This document shows, one piece after another, positions 19,601-27,675 of a stretch of DNA of 64,000 bases; within the stretch, counting starts at the first letter, position 1; the number at the start of each line of letters is the position of its first letter. The position numbers and the translations under genes are program-made. The stretch is taken from positions 310,001 through 374,000 of the forward strand of contig JACJYP010000001.1 of the NCBI GenBank assembly GCA_020636045.1. The letters run 5' to 3'. The notes beneath the pieces are model-generated. The model was given only the letters and a program-made list of their open reading frames with translations. It was not told the DNA's origin and did not search any database. This DNA comes from Lewinellaceae bacterium. GTDB taxonomy: Bacteria > Bacteroidota > Bacteroidia > Chitinophagales > Saprospiraceae.

Positions 19601-20136
19601 ATGGTGCTTGGCGTCGTTGCTCCATGTGACCATATATAGGCGAGGTTATTCTGGGAAGAAGTCGCAGTAATCGTCACCTGTGCGGTAGCGCATGTCAGTA
19701 TTCCGCCGACACCCACTGCCAGGTCGGACAGATCGGAGTATTCTATCGTTACAGCCCCGGATACAGAAAGGCAGGGATCGTTCCAGTCGACCGTGCCACC
19801 CAGATCGTTGCCCGCTACTGCGGCCACCTGGAAAGGAGAGTTATCCAGAAATGCCCCTTGCCAGGGGAAATTTCCGTCGGTGGAAGTCGCGAACACCGAT
19901 CCCGCATTGGGCGTGCTGCCGGTGTACGCGACATACACCAGTATGTCGTCGGCATCGAGCACCTGGTCGCCGTTATTGACGACACTGAAATCGGTATTCA
20001 CACAAATTGCAATGGACGGACCCGACAGTGATCCGGCATCCGTGGTACACTGCGCGTCGCTGCGTTGCGCCAGCGCGATCAAACATATACACAGGATCGG
20101 TAGGATGTAGCGGTTGGATATCATAAGTTGTTGCAT
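16639..20136 (-). CDS. Large SprB/PKD-repeat adhesin-like protein with T9SS sorting domain
   Basis: The protein is about 1165 residues from the ATG at 20136 (or 1161 from 20124), both giving a signal peptide ending near RSDAQC. Repeated ~85-residue units of the PKD and SprB kinds follow, with motifs such as CPGSDDGAISI, YxWSxG and GxYxxTVTxxxGC. A CNA-B-like or carboxypeptidase-regulatory module comes around 615-690 (YLEGFVTNDTTQNC...). After it is a segment starting VGSFDPNDKQ, a DUF7619-like domain, and a type A T9SS tail (SVAPNPFANEAVL, VFNLQGVMI, WPAGIYLFHV). SprB-type proteins are cell-surface adhesins in gliding Bacteroidetes; this one may serve attachment, but no gliding gene is next to it. 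Confidence 0.88.
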   Translation of the reverse strand: MQQLMISNRYILPILCICLIALAQRSDAQCTTDAGSLSGPSIAICVNTDFSVVNNGDQVLDADDILVYVAYTGSTPNAGSVFATSTDGNFPWQGAFLDNSPFQVAAVAGNDLGGTVDWNDPCLSVSGAVTIEYSDLSDLAVGVGGILTCATAQVTITATSSQNNLAYIWSHGATTPSTIVNAAGNYSVTVTNMFGCTAESEVFVDQDIAVPAISIGPDVTLNCNNPTGTLTATASPPVVTYSWVGPSGFVTNEQSPTVSSPGTYLLIVTDVSNGCTATATVVVLENVIPPLADAGPDLGFPCGGGMVTLSANFASGASISWSGPNGFSSSVPEVDVSSPDAGIYQLTVTGTNGCTATDEVEVFDGPILALQDFSVTDAFCPGSDDGAISITNLSVGQAPFTFAWMGPAGFSSTSQDISNLIAGTYSLIATDATDCNYHATVSVNEPVPMIVAAAGTNPTCPGSNDGSVVVTVFGGTPPYTYNWSSGSTTPDQFGLGAGVYVVTITDANNCTAVSQPVIIVDAPQIVISIVELYNDCSGVGVTANPAGSNPPFAYLWSNGVDGPTNVFTTADTYFLTITDANGCTQIASFTANPNNGVCAYLEGFVTNDTTQNCQYDSGEPGLSGWLVKAEGPQTYYGITDADGKFFIGVPIGDYTVSVITPNGLWQSCLPGVPVMADMPDETFDVGYMPVYKLQDCPLLTVTIGTNVLRRCFSNNYYYINYCNEGTAVAEDASIIITLDPLISPVSSPLPYTDLGNNMLQFDLGDVESGECGMFYLKIAVSCDAVLGQSLCSEAHIYPDFPCVQANPLWSGASISVSSICNTDSVRFFIQNVGAGNMTQAVDYIVVEDAVMLMQGQVILDAGNMETLTFPANGSTWRVEVDQVPFHPGNSQPALSVEGCTTTSSFSMGFLGQFPLDDADPWVDYDCTTVVGSFDPNDKQAFPVGYGASHYIRPGTELEYLIRFQNTGTDTAFTVRVVDTLSAWLDPTTIRPGPSSHDYHFDLSGTGIATFLFENILLPDSNVNQAGSNGFVKFSILPRADAPLETVIENDAAIYFDFNEPVITNTTFHRLGEDFLVGIWQPHVPGAEVSVAPNPFANEAVLSVKGLRDASPLSLQVFNLQGVMIREMQTAGDRFRLQKTDWPAGIYLFHVRQNGAVVGSGKLIVR

Positions 20137-20325
20137 TGATGGCGCCGGCAAGGGGCGTTTCCCGGCGCGGTGTTTACGAGATTGGAAGTTTTTTTACACA
20201 GACTTTGATACTGCAAAAATTCAGATTGCTGCATTCAGGAGCAAAGACATTTTTTTCAATTTGTAATTTACTTTTTTTATAAAAAATTTAAAAATATTGT
20301 AAACCAGTATTTTATAATAAAAAAG

Positions 20326-20333
20326 TAATTTTG
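20326..20333 (+). promoter_or_regulatory. -7 element upstream of the solenoid protein gene
   Basis: TAATTTTG matches TAnnTTTG and lies 35 bp before the ATG at 20368, in a very AT-rich 230-bp gap between divergent genes. The -33 box is not clear. Confidence 0.5.
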
Positions 20334-20367
20334 AATTTCCGATTTCACTCAGGAACTTTACCGTGTA

Positions 20368-21789
20368 ATGGAAAATACCCTGCTTTTTGAAGCCTTTGCG
20401 ACGCTGCGCGCTCCCGAATTGCGCGAGTTCGGGAAATTCGTGCGTTCGCCTTTTTTCAATAGCCGGTCGGATCTGGTTGGCCTGTACGAGTACCTGCTTC
20501 AATGCCGCGAGACGAGCATTTCGCCCGTTCCCGAGCAGGCGTATACCTCCCTGGCAAGGTATGCTGCCAATGCTAGAAAAGGAAAAACGGGCTGGAACCA
20601 GAAACTCAGGCTTGCCAACAGCGCCCTGCTGGCACTGCTCGAAAAATACTGGATATACAAGGAAAAATTCGAGGATGCCGACCGCGCGGGTATCCGCCTG
20701 ATCGCGGCCTACCGCAAGCGCAACCTTGAAAAGCATTTCCAAATCGCCCTGCGTGAAGCCCGGCGCGGCCGCGAGCGCCTGCCCTGGCGGCATGCCGACT
20801 ACTACCACGACCTGCACCTGATCGACTGGGAACAATACCAGTTCGAGACCTCCACGCGCCGAACCGAGACGCTCAACCTGCAGGCTACTTCCGACCACAT
20901 GGATACGGCTTTCATCGCCCGAAAACTGCGCCTTGCCTGCCTGGCCCTGTCGCACCAGGCTGTGTTCAAGACCGAATACCGGGTGGGTTTGCTGGACCAG
21001 GTGCTGGATTATGTGCTTGATACGAACATGGAGCAAATTCCCGCCGTGGGCCTGTACTTCTACTGTTACAAATTTCTGTCGGACCCCGTACCCGACGCCT
21101 ATTTCGCCCGATTCCGGGAAATGCTGCGCACCCACGACGCCCTGCTGCCACCCGACGAACTGCGCACACTTTACCTGCTGGCCATCAATTTCGGCATTAA
21201 AAAGATCAACGAATCAGCGGCCGGGTGGCTACAGGCGACCCTCGACTTGTACAAAAGCGCCCTGCGCCGCGATCTGCTGCTGGAAAACGGCCTTTTTTCC
21301 CGCTTTGCGTTCAACAATATCGCTGCCATTGCGCTGCGCGTCGGCGAACTGGACTGGGCCGAAACGTTCGTTCTGGAAAACAAAGCACGCCTGGAGCGCC
21401 ACTGGCGCGAAGCCACGGCAGGTCTCAACCTCGCGCGCATCGCCTACGCCCGCCGCGACTACAGAACAGCCCTGCTCAATCTCCAGCGCTCCGATTACAA
21501 AGACCTGATCAACAACCTGATCGCCAAGACATTACAACTGAAAATTTATTACGAAACCGCAGAATACGACCTGCTGGACAGCCACCTCGCCAGCATGAAA
21601 AACTTCATTCGCCGCCACACGGCCATCGGGTATCACCGCACCAATTACAGCCGCATCGTGCACTATACCCGGCAACTCGTGGACCTGAACCACCGCGATG
21701 CTGCTGCTGTGGCAGCCTTGCGGCAAAAGATAGAGGCAGAAGAGATCCTGACGGAAAAAGAGTGGCTGCTGGAGATGCTGGAAGGGTAG
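20368..21789 (+). CDS. Hypothetical alpha-helical solenoid protein
   Basis: I do not recognise a named family in this 473-residue protein. It is nearly all helical, rich in Leu, Ala, Arg and aromatic residues, without signal peptide or membrane segment. Spaced helix pairs such as LGEL..A..FV and DYRTALLNLQ suggest a TPR-like solenoid. Its end, ILTEKEWLLEMLE, and its start, LFEAFATLRAPELREFGKFVRSPFFN, look like conserved framing motifs. It probably acts as a cytoplasmic protein-binding scaffold. It stands alone between divergent T9SS and recG genes with its own promoter element. Confidence 0.7.
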   Translation: MENTLLFEAFATLRAPELREFGKFVRSPFFNSRSDLVGLYEYLLQCRETSISPVPEQAYTSLARYAANARKGKTGWNQKLRLANSALLALLEKYWIYKEKFEDADRAGIRLIAAYRKRNLEKHFQIALREARRGRERLPWRHADYYHDLHLIDWEQYQFETSTRRTETLNLQATSDHMDTAFIARKLRLACLALSHQAVFKTEYRVGLLDQVLDYVLDTNMEQIPAVGLYFYCYKFLSDPVPDAYFARFREMLRTHDALLPPDELRTLYLLAINFGIKKINESAAGWLQATLDLYKSALRRDLLLENGLFSRFAFNNIAAIALRVGELDWAETFVLENKARLERHWREATAGLNLARIAYARRDYRTALLNLQRSDYKDLINNLIAKTLQLKIYYETAEYDLLDSHLASMKNFIRRHTAIGYHRTNYSRIVHYTRQLVDLNHRDAAAVAALRQKIEAEEILTEKEWLLEMLEG

Positions 21790-21858
21790 TTTGGTCAAAA
21801 AGGCTGCATCATATTTACAAATTCCGGAAGCCTGGGCCCATTTTAAAACAAACTATGT

Positions 21859-21866
21859 TACTTTTG
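21859..21866 (+). promoter_or_regulatory. -7 element upstream of recG
   Basis: TACTTTTG matches TAnnTTTG and ends 25 bp before the recG ATG. No good -33 box is visible. Confidence 0.5.
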
Positions 21867-21891
21867 CCCGATAGCCCGTTCCTCTCGAGCC

Positions 21892-23997
21892 ATGCCCACC
21901 CTCGATTCCAACATCGAATACCTCAAAGGCGTCGGTCCGCAGCGCGCGGAGGTGCTGAAAAAGGAATTGGGCATCTTTACCTGCCGCGACCTGCTGTTCC
22001 ACTTTCCCTTCCGCTATATTGACCGTACGCAGTTTCACAAGATCAGAGACGTACGCAATGAAGGCGAACAGGTACAGTTTCGCGGCATCCTGCGCCGCCT
22101 CGAAACCATCGGCGAGGGCCGCGCCCGGCGGCTGGTCGGCAGCCTGCGCGACGATACCGGTGTAATGGAACTCGTGTGGTTTCAGGCAATTCACTGGCTG
22201 GAAAAAAGCCTGCAGGTCGGCAAGGAATACATTGTGTTCGGGCGGCTCAGCGAGTTTAACGGCCGCTTCAACATCACCCACCCCGAAATGGAAGAAGCCA
22301 CGCCCGACAACAGCCAAAAGGCGCGCAGCTTCGATCCCGTGTACCCAAGCACCGACAAACTCACGCAAAAAGGACTGGATGCCAGGGGCTTGCGCAAACT
22401 GATGCGCGTGCTGATCGACGGAATTGCGCCGGCCGACCTGCCCGAAACCCTGCCCGATCCGCTGATCGCGCAGTACAAAATGGCAACGCGCTGGGAAGCG
22501 CTGCGCCAGATCCATTTTCCCGAAAACCAGCGCGAACTCGACGAAGCCACCCGGCGCCTCAAATTCGAGGAACTCTTCTTCCTGCAACTGCGCCTCCTGC
22601 AGATACGCACCCGGCGCAAGGACGCCCTGCGCGGCTTCGCCTTCGGCTCCATCGGCGAACATTTCAACACTTTTTATCGCGAAAAGCTGCCTTTCGAGCT
22701 CACTGAAGCGCAAAAACGGGTGCTGCGCGAGATACGCGCCGACCTTGGCGCCGGCAGACACATGAACCGGCTCGTGCAGGGCGATGTGGGTTCGGGCAAA
22801 ACAGTGGTGGCGCTCATGACCATGCTCATGGCCCTCGACAACGGCTTTCAGGCGGCCCTGATGGCGCCGACGGAAATACTGGCGCAACAGCATTTTGCCA
22901 ACATCACCGAACTCCTGGGCGATCTCGGCATCAAGGTCGGTTTTCTTTCCGGTTCGGTAAAAGGCAAAAAACGCGCCGCCATACTCGAACAACTCGCCGC
23001 CGGCGATCTGCATATTGTCGTCGGCACGCACGCCCTGATCGAAGACTGGGTGACGTTCAACAACCTGGGGATCAGCATTATAGACGAGCAACACCGCTTC
23101 GGCGTAGAGCAGCGGGCAGCACTTTGGAAAAAGAACGCGCACGGCCCGCCGCACGTTTTGGTGATGACCGCCACCCCCATTCCCCGCACCCTGGCTATGA
23201 CCCTGTACGGCGACCTCGACGTTTCGGTGATCGACGAACTGCCCCCGGGTCGCAAGCCCGTCACCACGATGCACAAGAACGAACACCATCGCCTGCGGGT
23301 ACAGGGGTTCATGCGCGACGAGATCGCAAAAGGCCGCCAGGTGTATGTAGTGTACCCCATGATCGAGGAGACGGAAACGATGGACCTCCAGAACCTTATG
23401 TCGGGCTACGAAGCGCTGAGCCGTGATTTTCCGCAGCCGGAGTATCAGATATCCATTGTGCACGGCAAAATGAAATCTGCCGACAAGGACTTCGAAATGC
23501 AGCGCTTTGTAAAAGGTGAAACTCAGATCATGGTGGCTACCACCGTCATCGAGGTAGGGGTAAACGTTCCGAACGCTTCTGTCATGGTCATTGAAAATGC
23601 CGAACGCTTCGGCCTCTCGCAACTGCACCAGTTGCGCGGGCGCGTAGGGCGCGGCGCTGAACAGAGTTTTTGTATTCTGATGACCAGTTTCAAACTCTCG
23701 GCCGAGGGGCGCGAACGCATCCAGACCATGGTGCGCACAAACGACGGCTTCGAGATCGCCGAGGCAGATCTGCGCCTGCGCGGACCAGGCAACATAGAAG
23801 GCACGCAGCAAAGCGGCATGTTGCGCTTTTTGCTCGCCGATCTTGCGCGCGACGGACAGGTGCTCACTGCAGCGCGCGAAATCGCTACACGCATTCTGGA
23901 ACTAGACCCGGCACTTGCCGCCCCAGAACACGCACGGCTGCGGCAACACCTGGCTTCGGAAGGCAGGGATGCCCGCGTCTGGAGCAGGATTTCATGA
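21892..23997 (+). CDS. recG: ATP-dependent DNA helicase RecG
   Basis: RecG reverses stalled replication forks and processes branched DNA. The 701-residue protein has an N-terminal HhH segment (IEYLKGVGPQRAEVL), the OB-fold wedge domain (~60-160), and two helicase lobes. Motif I is GDVGSGKTVVA, Ia is LMAPTEILAQQH, II is DEQHRFG, III is TATPIPRTLA, and motifs V-VI are TTVIEVGVNVPNA and QLRGRVGRG. The C-terminal TRG segment is present. It converges on the MtfA-like gene with 6 bp between stops. Confidence 0.97.
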   Translation: MPTLDSNIEYLKGVGPQRAEVLKKELGIFTCRDLLFHFPFRYIDRTQFHKIRDVRNEGEQVQFRGILRRLETIGEGRARRLVGSLRDDTGVMELVWFQAIHWLEKSLQVGKEYIVFGRLSEFNGRFNITHPEMEEATPDNSQKARSFDPVYPSTDKLTQKGLDARGLRKLMRVLIDGIAPADLPETLPDPLIAQYKMATRWEALRQIHFPENQRELDEATRRLKFEELFFLQLRLLQIRTRRKDALRGFAFGSIGEHFNTFYREKLPFELTEAQKRVLREIRADLGAGRHMNRLVQGDVGSGKTVVALMTMLMALDNGFQAALMAPTEILAQQHFANITELLGDLGIKVGFLSGSVKGKKRAAILEQLAAGDLHIVVGTHALIEDWVTFNNLGISIIDEQHRFGVEQRAALWKKNAHGPPHVLVMTATPIPRTLAMTLYGDLDVSVIDELPPGRKPVTTMHKNEHHRLRVQGFMRDEIAKGRQVYVVYPMIEETETMDLQNLMSGYEALSRDFPQPEYQISIVHGKMKSADKDFEMQRFVKGETQIMVATTVIEVGVNVPNASVMVIENAERFGLSQLHQLRGRVGRGAEQSFCILMTSFKLSAEGRERIQTMVRTNDGFEIAEADLRLRGPGNIEGTQQSGMLRFLLADLARDGQVLTAAREIATRILELDPALAAPEHARLRQHLASEGRDARVWSRIS

Positions 23998-24003
23998 GTT
24001 CGT

Positions 24004-24819
24004 TTAGTGTCCGAAAATCGCCCCAAACACCTCCGTTTCTTCCGGAAAATGTTGCCTGAAACCGTCAGGAAAGGTGAAATAATGATGAATGGCCACCGGC
24101 AATGCCTCTATGTCGGCGACACCAACCACCGACTCTATATGTCCGCGCGGCATGCTGCTCACCTGCTCCAGTTTTCCCCATACTTCTTCGTTGTCCAATG
24201 CGGGATACGGCTCCAGTGGGTACGTCAGCATATATGCCCTGGCATATTCGTGCAGCGCAACATTGTACCATTGAGAGGGCTGCGTGAATGCCAGCATGAC
24301 CTGCTCTGCTGAAAAAAGCAGACAGCCGTCCGGTTCGTACAACTCCGAAGCGTGATCGAACGGGTGCTCAGGAGTCGGGAATGGTTTGGGGTACACGATC
24401 ACTTTTTCAAACTTTTCAAACAGAAAAGTTGGCTTTTTAAAGGTCAACATTACCGCCTGAGCCGCCAGGGCCATTTTTACATCCTCGGGCACCTGCTCTT
24501 CTTCAAATGCCATGGCCTCCCAGTCGGTGCCCATTTTAAACAGGGCTATCCGCCCTTCAAAGCGTTTTTTTTCTGTGGCGCTCAGGCGATTGTAAAATGT
24601 GCAAAAGCGCGCAAGCAGGGCCTGGAGTGCGGGGCCAAGTTTCGGCGGACGGCGGTTGTACCACCACCAGTTGATCTGCGGACTGAAAACATAGATGATT
24701 GCCGAAGCCAGCACAAAAGGAGCGATCCAGTACGAGTAATCGCTGTCGACCTCCCAGGCCATATACAGAAAAAGCAGGGAGAGCAACACGAAAGGGGCGG
24801 CTAAATAGTTGGAAAACAT
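24004..24819 (-). CDS. MtfA/M90-like membrane protein with degenerate HExxH
   Basis: This 271-residue protein has two N-terminal membrane segments (about 6-24 and 32-47), then a cytosolic domain like the zinc peptidase MtfA (M90, DUF980). Supporting features are the spacing after PPKLGPALQALLARFCTFYNRLSA, FEGRI, the strand before the active site and a C-terminal helical part. The active-site motif, HEFAH in MtfA, reads HEYAR at 190-194, so the third-ligand-pair histidine is arginine. The protein is therefore probably catalytically dead or uses another metal geometry. It may act as a regulator or binding protein. The base reading looks clean, with no frameshift nearby. Confidence 0.7.
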   Translation of the reverse strand: MFSNYLAAPFVLLSLLFLYMAWEVDSDYSYWIAPFVLASAIIYVFSPQINWWWYNRRPPKLGPALQALLARFCTFYNRLSATEKKRFEGRIALFKMGTDWEAMAFEEEQVPEDVKMALAAQAVMLTFKKPTFLFEKFEKVIVYPKPFPTPEHPFDHASELYEPDGCLLFSAEQVMLAFTQPSQWYNVALHEYARAYMLTYPLEPYPALDNEEVWGKLEQVSSMPRGHIESVVGVADIEALPVAIHHYFTFPDGFRQHFPEETEVFGAIFGH

Positions 24820-24969
24820 GTCTTTATGCTATGGGATCTCTGGAAAAAGCCTCCGGAACAACGCCGGTATTGTCGCTTTGCTGTTCCGTTCGGCTCCGGC
24901 GAATGTAACGCTCGCGAGGCTGCTGCTATGATGAAAGTTACATTCTTTTTAAAAAATCGCATCCAGCAC

Positions 24970-25001
24970 TTTCGCAATTGCAAAAAGTGGTTTTATCTTT
25001 G
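24970..25001 (+). promoter_or_regulatory. Promoter of tRNA-Phe
   Basis: TTTC (24970-24973), a 20-bp spacer and TATCTTTG (24994-25001) match the Bacteroidetes consensus with one change in the -33 box. The tRNA begins 23 bp after the -7 element. Confidence 0.7.
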
Positions 25002-25023
25002 CCCCCGCTTTTTAAAGCAGGCT

Positions 25024-25096
25024 GGTGCCTTAGCTCAGCTGGTAGAGCAATGGACTGAAAATCCATGTGTCCCCAGTTCGATTCTGGGAGGTACCA
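25024..25096 (+). tRNA. tRNA-Phe (anticodon GAA)
   Basis: A full cloverleaf can be folded: acceptor stem GGTGCCT with AGGTACC (one G-U pair), D stem GCTC/GAGC, anticodon stem ATGGA/TCCAT with loop CTGAAAA (anticodon GAA at 25057-25059), T stem CCCAG/CTGGG with TTCGATT loop, and discriminator A at 25096. CCA is not encoded. It has its own promoter and terminator. Confidence 0.97.
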
Positions 25097-25105
25097 CGTA
25101 ACACG

Positions 25106-25140
25106 ATCCCGGAGGCAGGCGCCTTCGGGATTTTCTTTTT
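25106..25140 (+). terminator. Intrinsic terminator of tRNA-Phe
   Basis: An 11-bp stem (ATCCCGGAGGC at 25106-25116 with 25121-25131) and 4-nt loop are followed by a T-rich tract to 25140. It lies 10 bp after the tRNA and 34 bp before lpxK. Confidence 0.85.
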
Positions 25141-25173
25141 CCACGCCGCGATCCGGTCAACCCGTTGCGCACC

Positions 25174-26241
25174 ATGTCCGAAGATATTGTCATCCGGGTA
25201 TTGCTACTTCCCCTTGCACTGCTGTACGGCATCGGCATCGGCATTCGCAATCTTTTTTACCGGGCCGGCGTCCTGCGCAGCGTCCGCTTCGACCTGCCGG
25301 TCATCTCCGTCGGCAACTTGTCGGTAGGCGGCGCCGGCAAATCGCCGCATATAGAATATCTGCTGCGCTGGCTCGACCGCTACATCGGCATCGCAGTCCT
25401 CAGCCGCGGCTACGGCAGAAAAACCTACGGCTACCGGCCGGTGACGGTGATCGACAATTCCGAACAGGTAGGCGACGAGCCTTTGCAGATCAAGCGAAAA
25501 TTTCCGGGCGTGCCCGTCAGCGTCAGCGAAAGCCGCGCCCTCGGCGTGCCCGAACTCGTCAAACGCAACCCGGAAACCCAGTGCGTACTGCTCGACGACG
25601 CTTTTCAGCACCTGTCAGTAACACCCGGCCTCAACATTCTGCTGACGGAATACAGCCGCCCGTTCACGCGGGACTGGCTGCTTCCCGCAGGACGCCTGCG
25701 CGAATGGCGGCACGGCTACCGACGCGCCGACGTGATCATCGTAACCAAATGCCCGCCCGTGCTGACTGCCCGCGACCGCTACCAGATGCTGATGGAGATC
25801 GATCCGTATCCCCGGCAGCGGGTGTATTTTTCCCGCTACCGTTACGGCGCCCCCTATGACCTCTTTTACCCCGGCGTGCAAAGAGCGCTCGACCTGGAAA
25901 CGCATGTATTGCTGGTAAGCGCCATTGCCAACACGGACTACCTGTTGCACTACCTCGGCGGTGAGGCCGCTTCCGTGCAGACGCTCGAATTTGAGGATCA
26001 CCATTATTTCGACGAACCTGACATGTATGACATCCTTAAACGCTTCGACGCCATGCCGCACCGCAACAAGATCATCGTGACGACGGAAAAGGATGCCGCG
26101 CGCCTCGAACTCCACGAGGCGTTTTTGCGGGAAAAAGCCATGCCGGTGTTCGTTTTGCCCGTAGAAGTAGCATTTTGTGACAACGACGAGGCCGATTTTC
26201 AGGCGGATGTGAAGCAGTTTCTCCTGGACTTCAAAGTATAA
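25174..26241 (+). CDS. lpxK: Tetraacyldisaccharide 4'-kinase
   Basis: LpxK phosphorylates the 4' position of the lipid A disaccharide precursor to give lipid IVA, at the inner face of the inner membrane. From the ATG at 25174 the protein has 355 residues; a TTG nine bases earlier is less likely. It shows an N-terminal membrane helix (about 6-25), the Walker A-like NLSVGGAGKSPHIEYL with Lys56, SRGYGRKTYGY, VGDEPLQIKRKFP and the DDAFQH motif near the middle. No other lpx genes are nearby. It converges on the arginase-like gene with 5 bp between stops. Confidence 0.95.
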   Translation: MSEDIVIRVLLLPLALLYGIGIGIRNLFYRAGVLRSVRFDLPVISVGNLSVGGAGKSPHIEYLLRWLDRYIGIAVLSRGYGRKTYGYRPVTVIDNSEQVGDEPLQIKRKFPGVPVSVSESRALGVPELVKRNPETQCVLLDDAFQHLSVTPGLNILLTEYSRPFTRDWLLPAGRLREWRHGYRRADVIIVTKCPPVLTARDRYQMLMEIDPYPRQRVYFSRYRYGAPYDLFYPGVQRALDLETHVLLVSAIANTDYLLHYLGGEAASVQTLEFEDHHYFDEPDMYDILKRFDAMPHRNKIIVTTEKDAARLELHEAFLREKAMPVFVLPVEVAFCDNDEADFQADVKQFLLDFKV

Positions 26242-26246
26242 AGGCC

Positions 26247-27338
26247 TTATCCGAACCGTTGCAGGGCCTGCATCAGCCGTTCGGGCAGTTCTTCGCGGCA
26301 GGCCAGTTGGTAGTCCTGATAAGAGCAGGGGACCAGCCGGTGCCGCTCGAGTTTTTTCCTGGTTGCCACTGGTACCTGCATCCACCAGCGCCCGCTTTTG
26401 GCGCTTTTCCAAAAGGTAAGTTGATAGTTCAGCCGGCGGTATTCGATAATATATTCCGTGAGCCCGGCTTTTGAAACGGGGTAGTCGTTTTTCCGGTTGA
26501 AAAAGCCCTCCGTGAAGTACCAGATCATCTGCGCAACCACCTGGGCTGACTGGCCGTCGCGGTCGAGAGCGGGCCGGTACCCGTATATGCCGAATGAGGT
26601 CAGCTTGTCGCTCATGCCGGCGTAACGGCACAGCTGGCAGGCCTCTTCGGTAAAATAGCCCGACGGCGAAGCCGCATCTACTCCCGGCGCCTCGCTTTGC
26701 TTTAACGCCGCGAGGTGAAATGCCAGCAGGTCGGCATCCCGAAGCACGGGCTCCGTTTCTTCGATCGCCGCCCTGGATTTGCCGAGGCGCACGAGGTCGA
26801 AATTGTTTTTGCTCAAAAACTGCGTCGCATCAGGAGCCGTCTGATGAGTTTGAAAGCCGATCAGGCCAAAATTGAACAGCAGCGCGTGCACCGGCTTCAG
26901 CAACGGTGTATAAGCGTCTTTAGGTCCTCCGAAACGGAAACGCTCATCGATCACAGCCATATTGACGAGCGCTTTGGCATCCTGGTAAGCGAGGAACTGC
27001 GCGCGGGCCATATCGTCGTTTTCTGCGATGATAACCGGCAAAATACGCCCCGTCAGCAATTCGTACACGACCGGTATCAGGAAGGAAGCCTCTGTTTTCC
27101 GAAGGTTGCCGAGGTCGGCTACCGCTCCCTTCGGAAAAGGAAAGATCATCCGGTACAGGTGTTCGCGCACTGCATTGGGGCCTTTTTCACCCACGCCGAT
27201 CAGTGCCACCCGGACCTTTTTCAGATCGGGAAGTTCGCCGCCGAATGGCAACACATTTTTCCCGAAACTCGAATCCGGCAGCGATTCGCCGGTTTTCAGG
27301 AAAGCCGCGGGCAAGGGTTTCAACCAGTTTTGAAGCAT
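26247..27338 (-). CDS. Arginase-superfamily-like protein lacking most metal ligands
   Basis: The 363-residue protein belongs to the Bacteroidetes group usually labelled formimidoylglutamase. Recognisable segments are RVALIGVGEKGPNAVR, EACQLCRYAGMSDKLTSFGIY and AQMIWYFTEGF. In active arginases manganese is held by GGDHS, DAHxD and SxDxDxxDP. Here the matching places read AENDD, VIDERFRFG and AFHLAALKQSEAPG, so nearly all metal ligands are gone. It is probably not a ureohydrolase and may be a binding or structural protein. Substrate unknown. No histidine-degradation genes are adjacent, which argues against formiminoglutamate hydrolysis. Confidence 0.7.
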   Translation of the reverse strand: MLQNWLKPLPAAFLKTGESLPDSSFGKNVLPFGGELPDLKKVRVALIGVGEKGPNAVREHLYRMIFPFPKGAVADLGNLRKTEASFLIPVVYELLTGRILPVIIAENDDMARAQFLAYQDAKALVNMAVIDERFRFGGPKDAYTPLLKPVHALLFNFGLIGFQTHQTAPDATQFLSKNNFDLVRLGKSRAAIEETEPVLRDADLLAFHLAALKQSEAPGVDAASPSGYFTEEACQLCRYAGMSDKLTSFGIYGYRPALDRDGQSAQVVAQMIWYFTEGFFNRKNDYPVSKAGLTEYIIEYRRLNYQLTFWKSAKSGRWWMQVPVATRKKLERHRLVPCSYQDYQLACREELPERLMQALQRFG

Positions 27339-27675
27339 AAATTCAGTCGTTTCAGCACACTTCGTGGCGGTTTATCGGTAAAAACGGCCCAAAGTAAGTA
27401 CGCACTTTCCAAAAACGGGCAGTCCGGGTCGCGACTTTTGATCTGTGGCCGTGTTATTTTTTCTTTTCTTCTTGCACATTTGGCCGCCTTCCCGGCCCGC
27501 CTGCTTCGGGCGCCGGCCGAATGAATTATAAACAGGTTACGGCAGATCGCTTTTTATCTACTTTTGTGCCGCCAAAACCAAAGGCGGCATCATCACATGG
27601 CCTGGCGCCGCCATCCTGCAACCGGCCAAATTCATTTTTTTAAACGGCTTCAAAATCCGTCACCACCACAATTCA
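27339..27675. other. Intergenic region upstream of the dehydrogenase
   Basis: These 337 bp between divergent genes hold a -7 element TACTTTTG at 27559-27566 pointing to the dehydrogenase. Two bases later comes a GCCGCC...GGCGGC hairpin (27568-27588, 9-nt loop) that would lie at the very 5' end of the transcript. No gene is supported. Confidence 0.55.

Noticed and set aside
21853..23811. 652-codon open frame opposite recG
   Set aside because: It is antisense to a full-length recG and contains no recognisable domain pattern.
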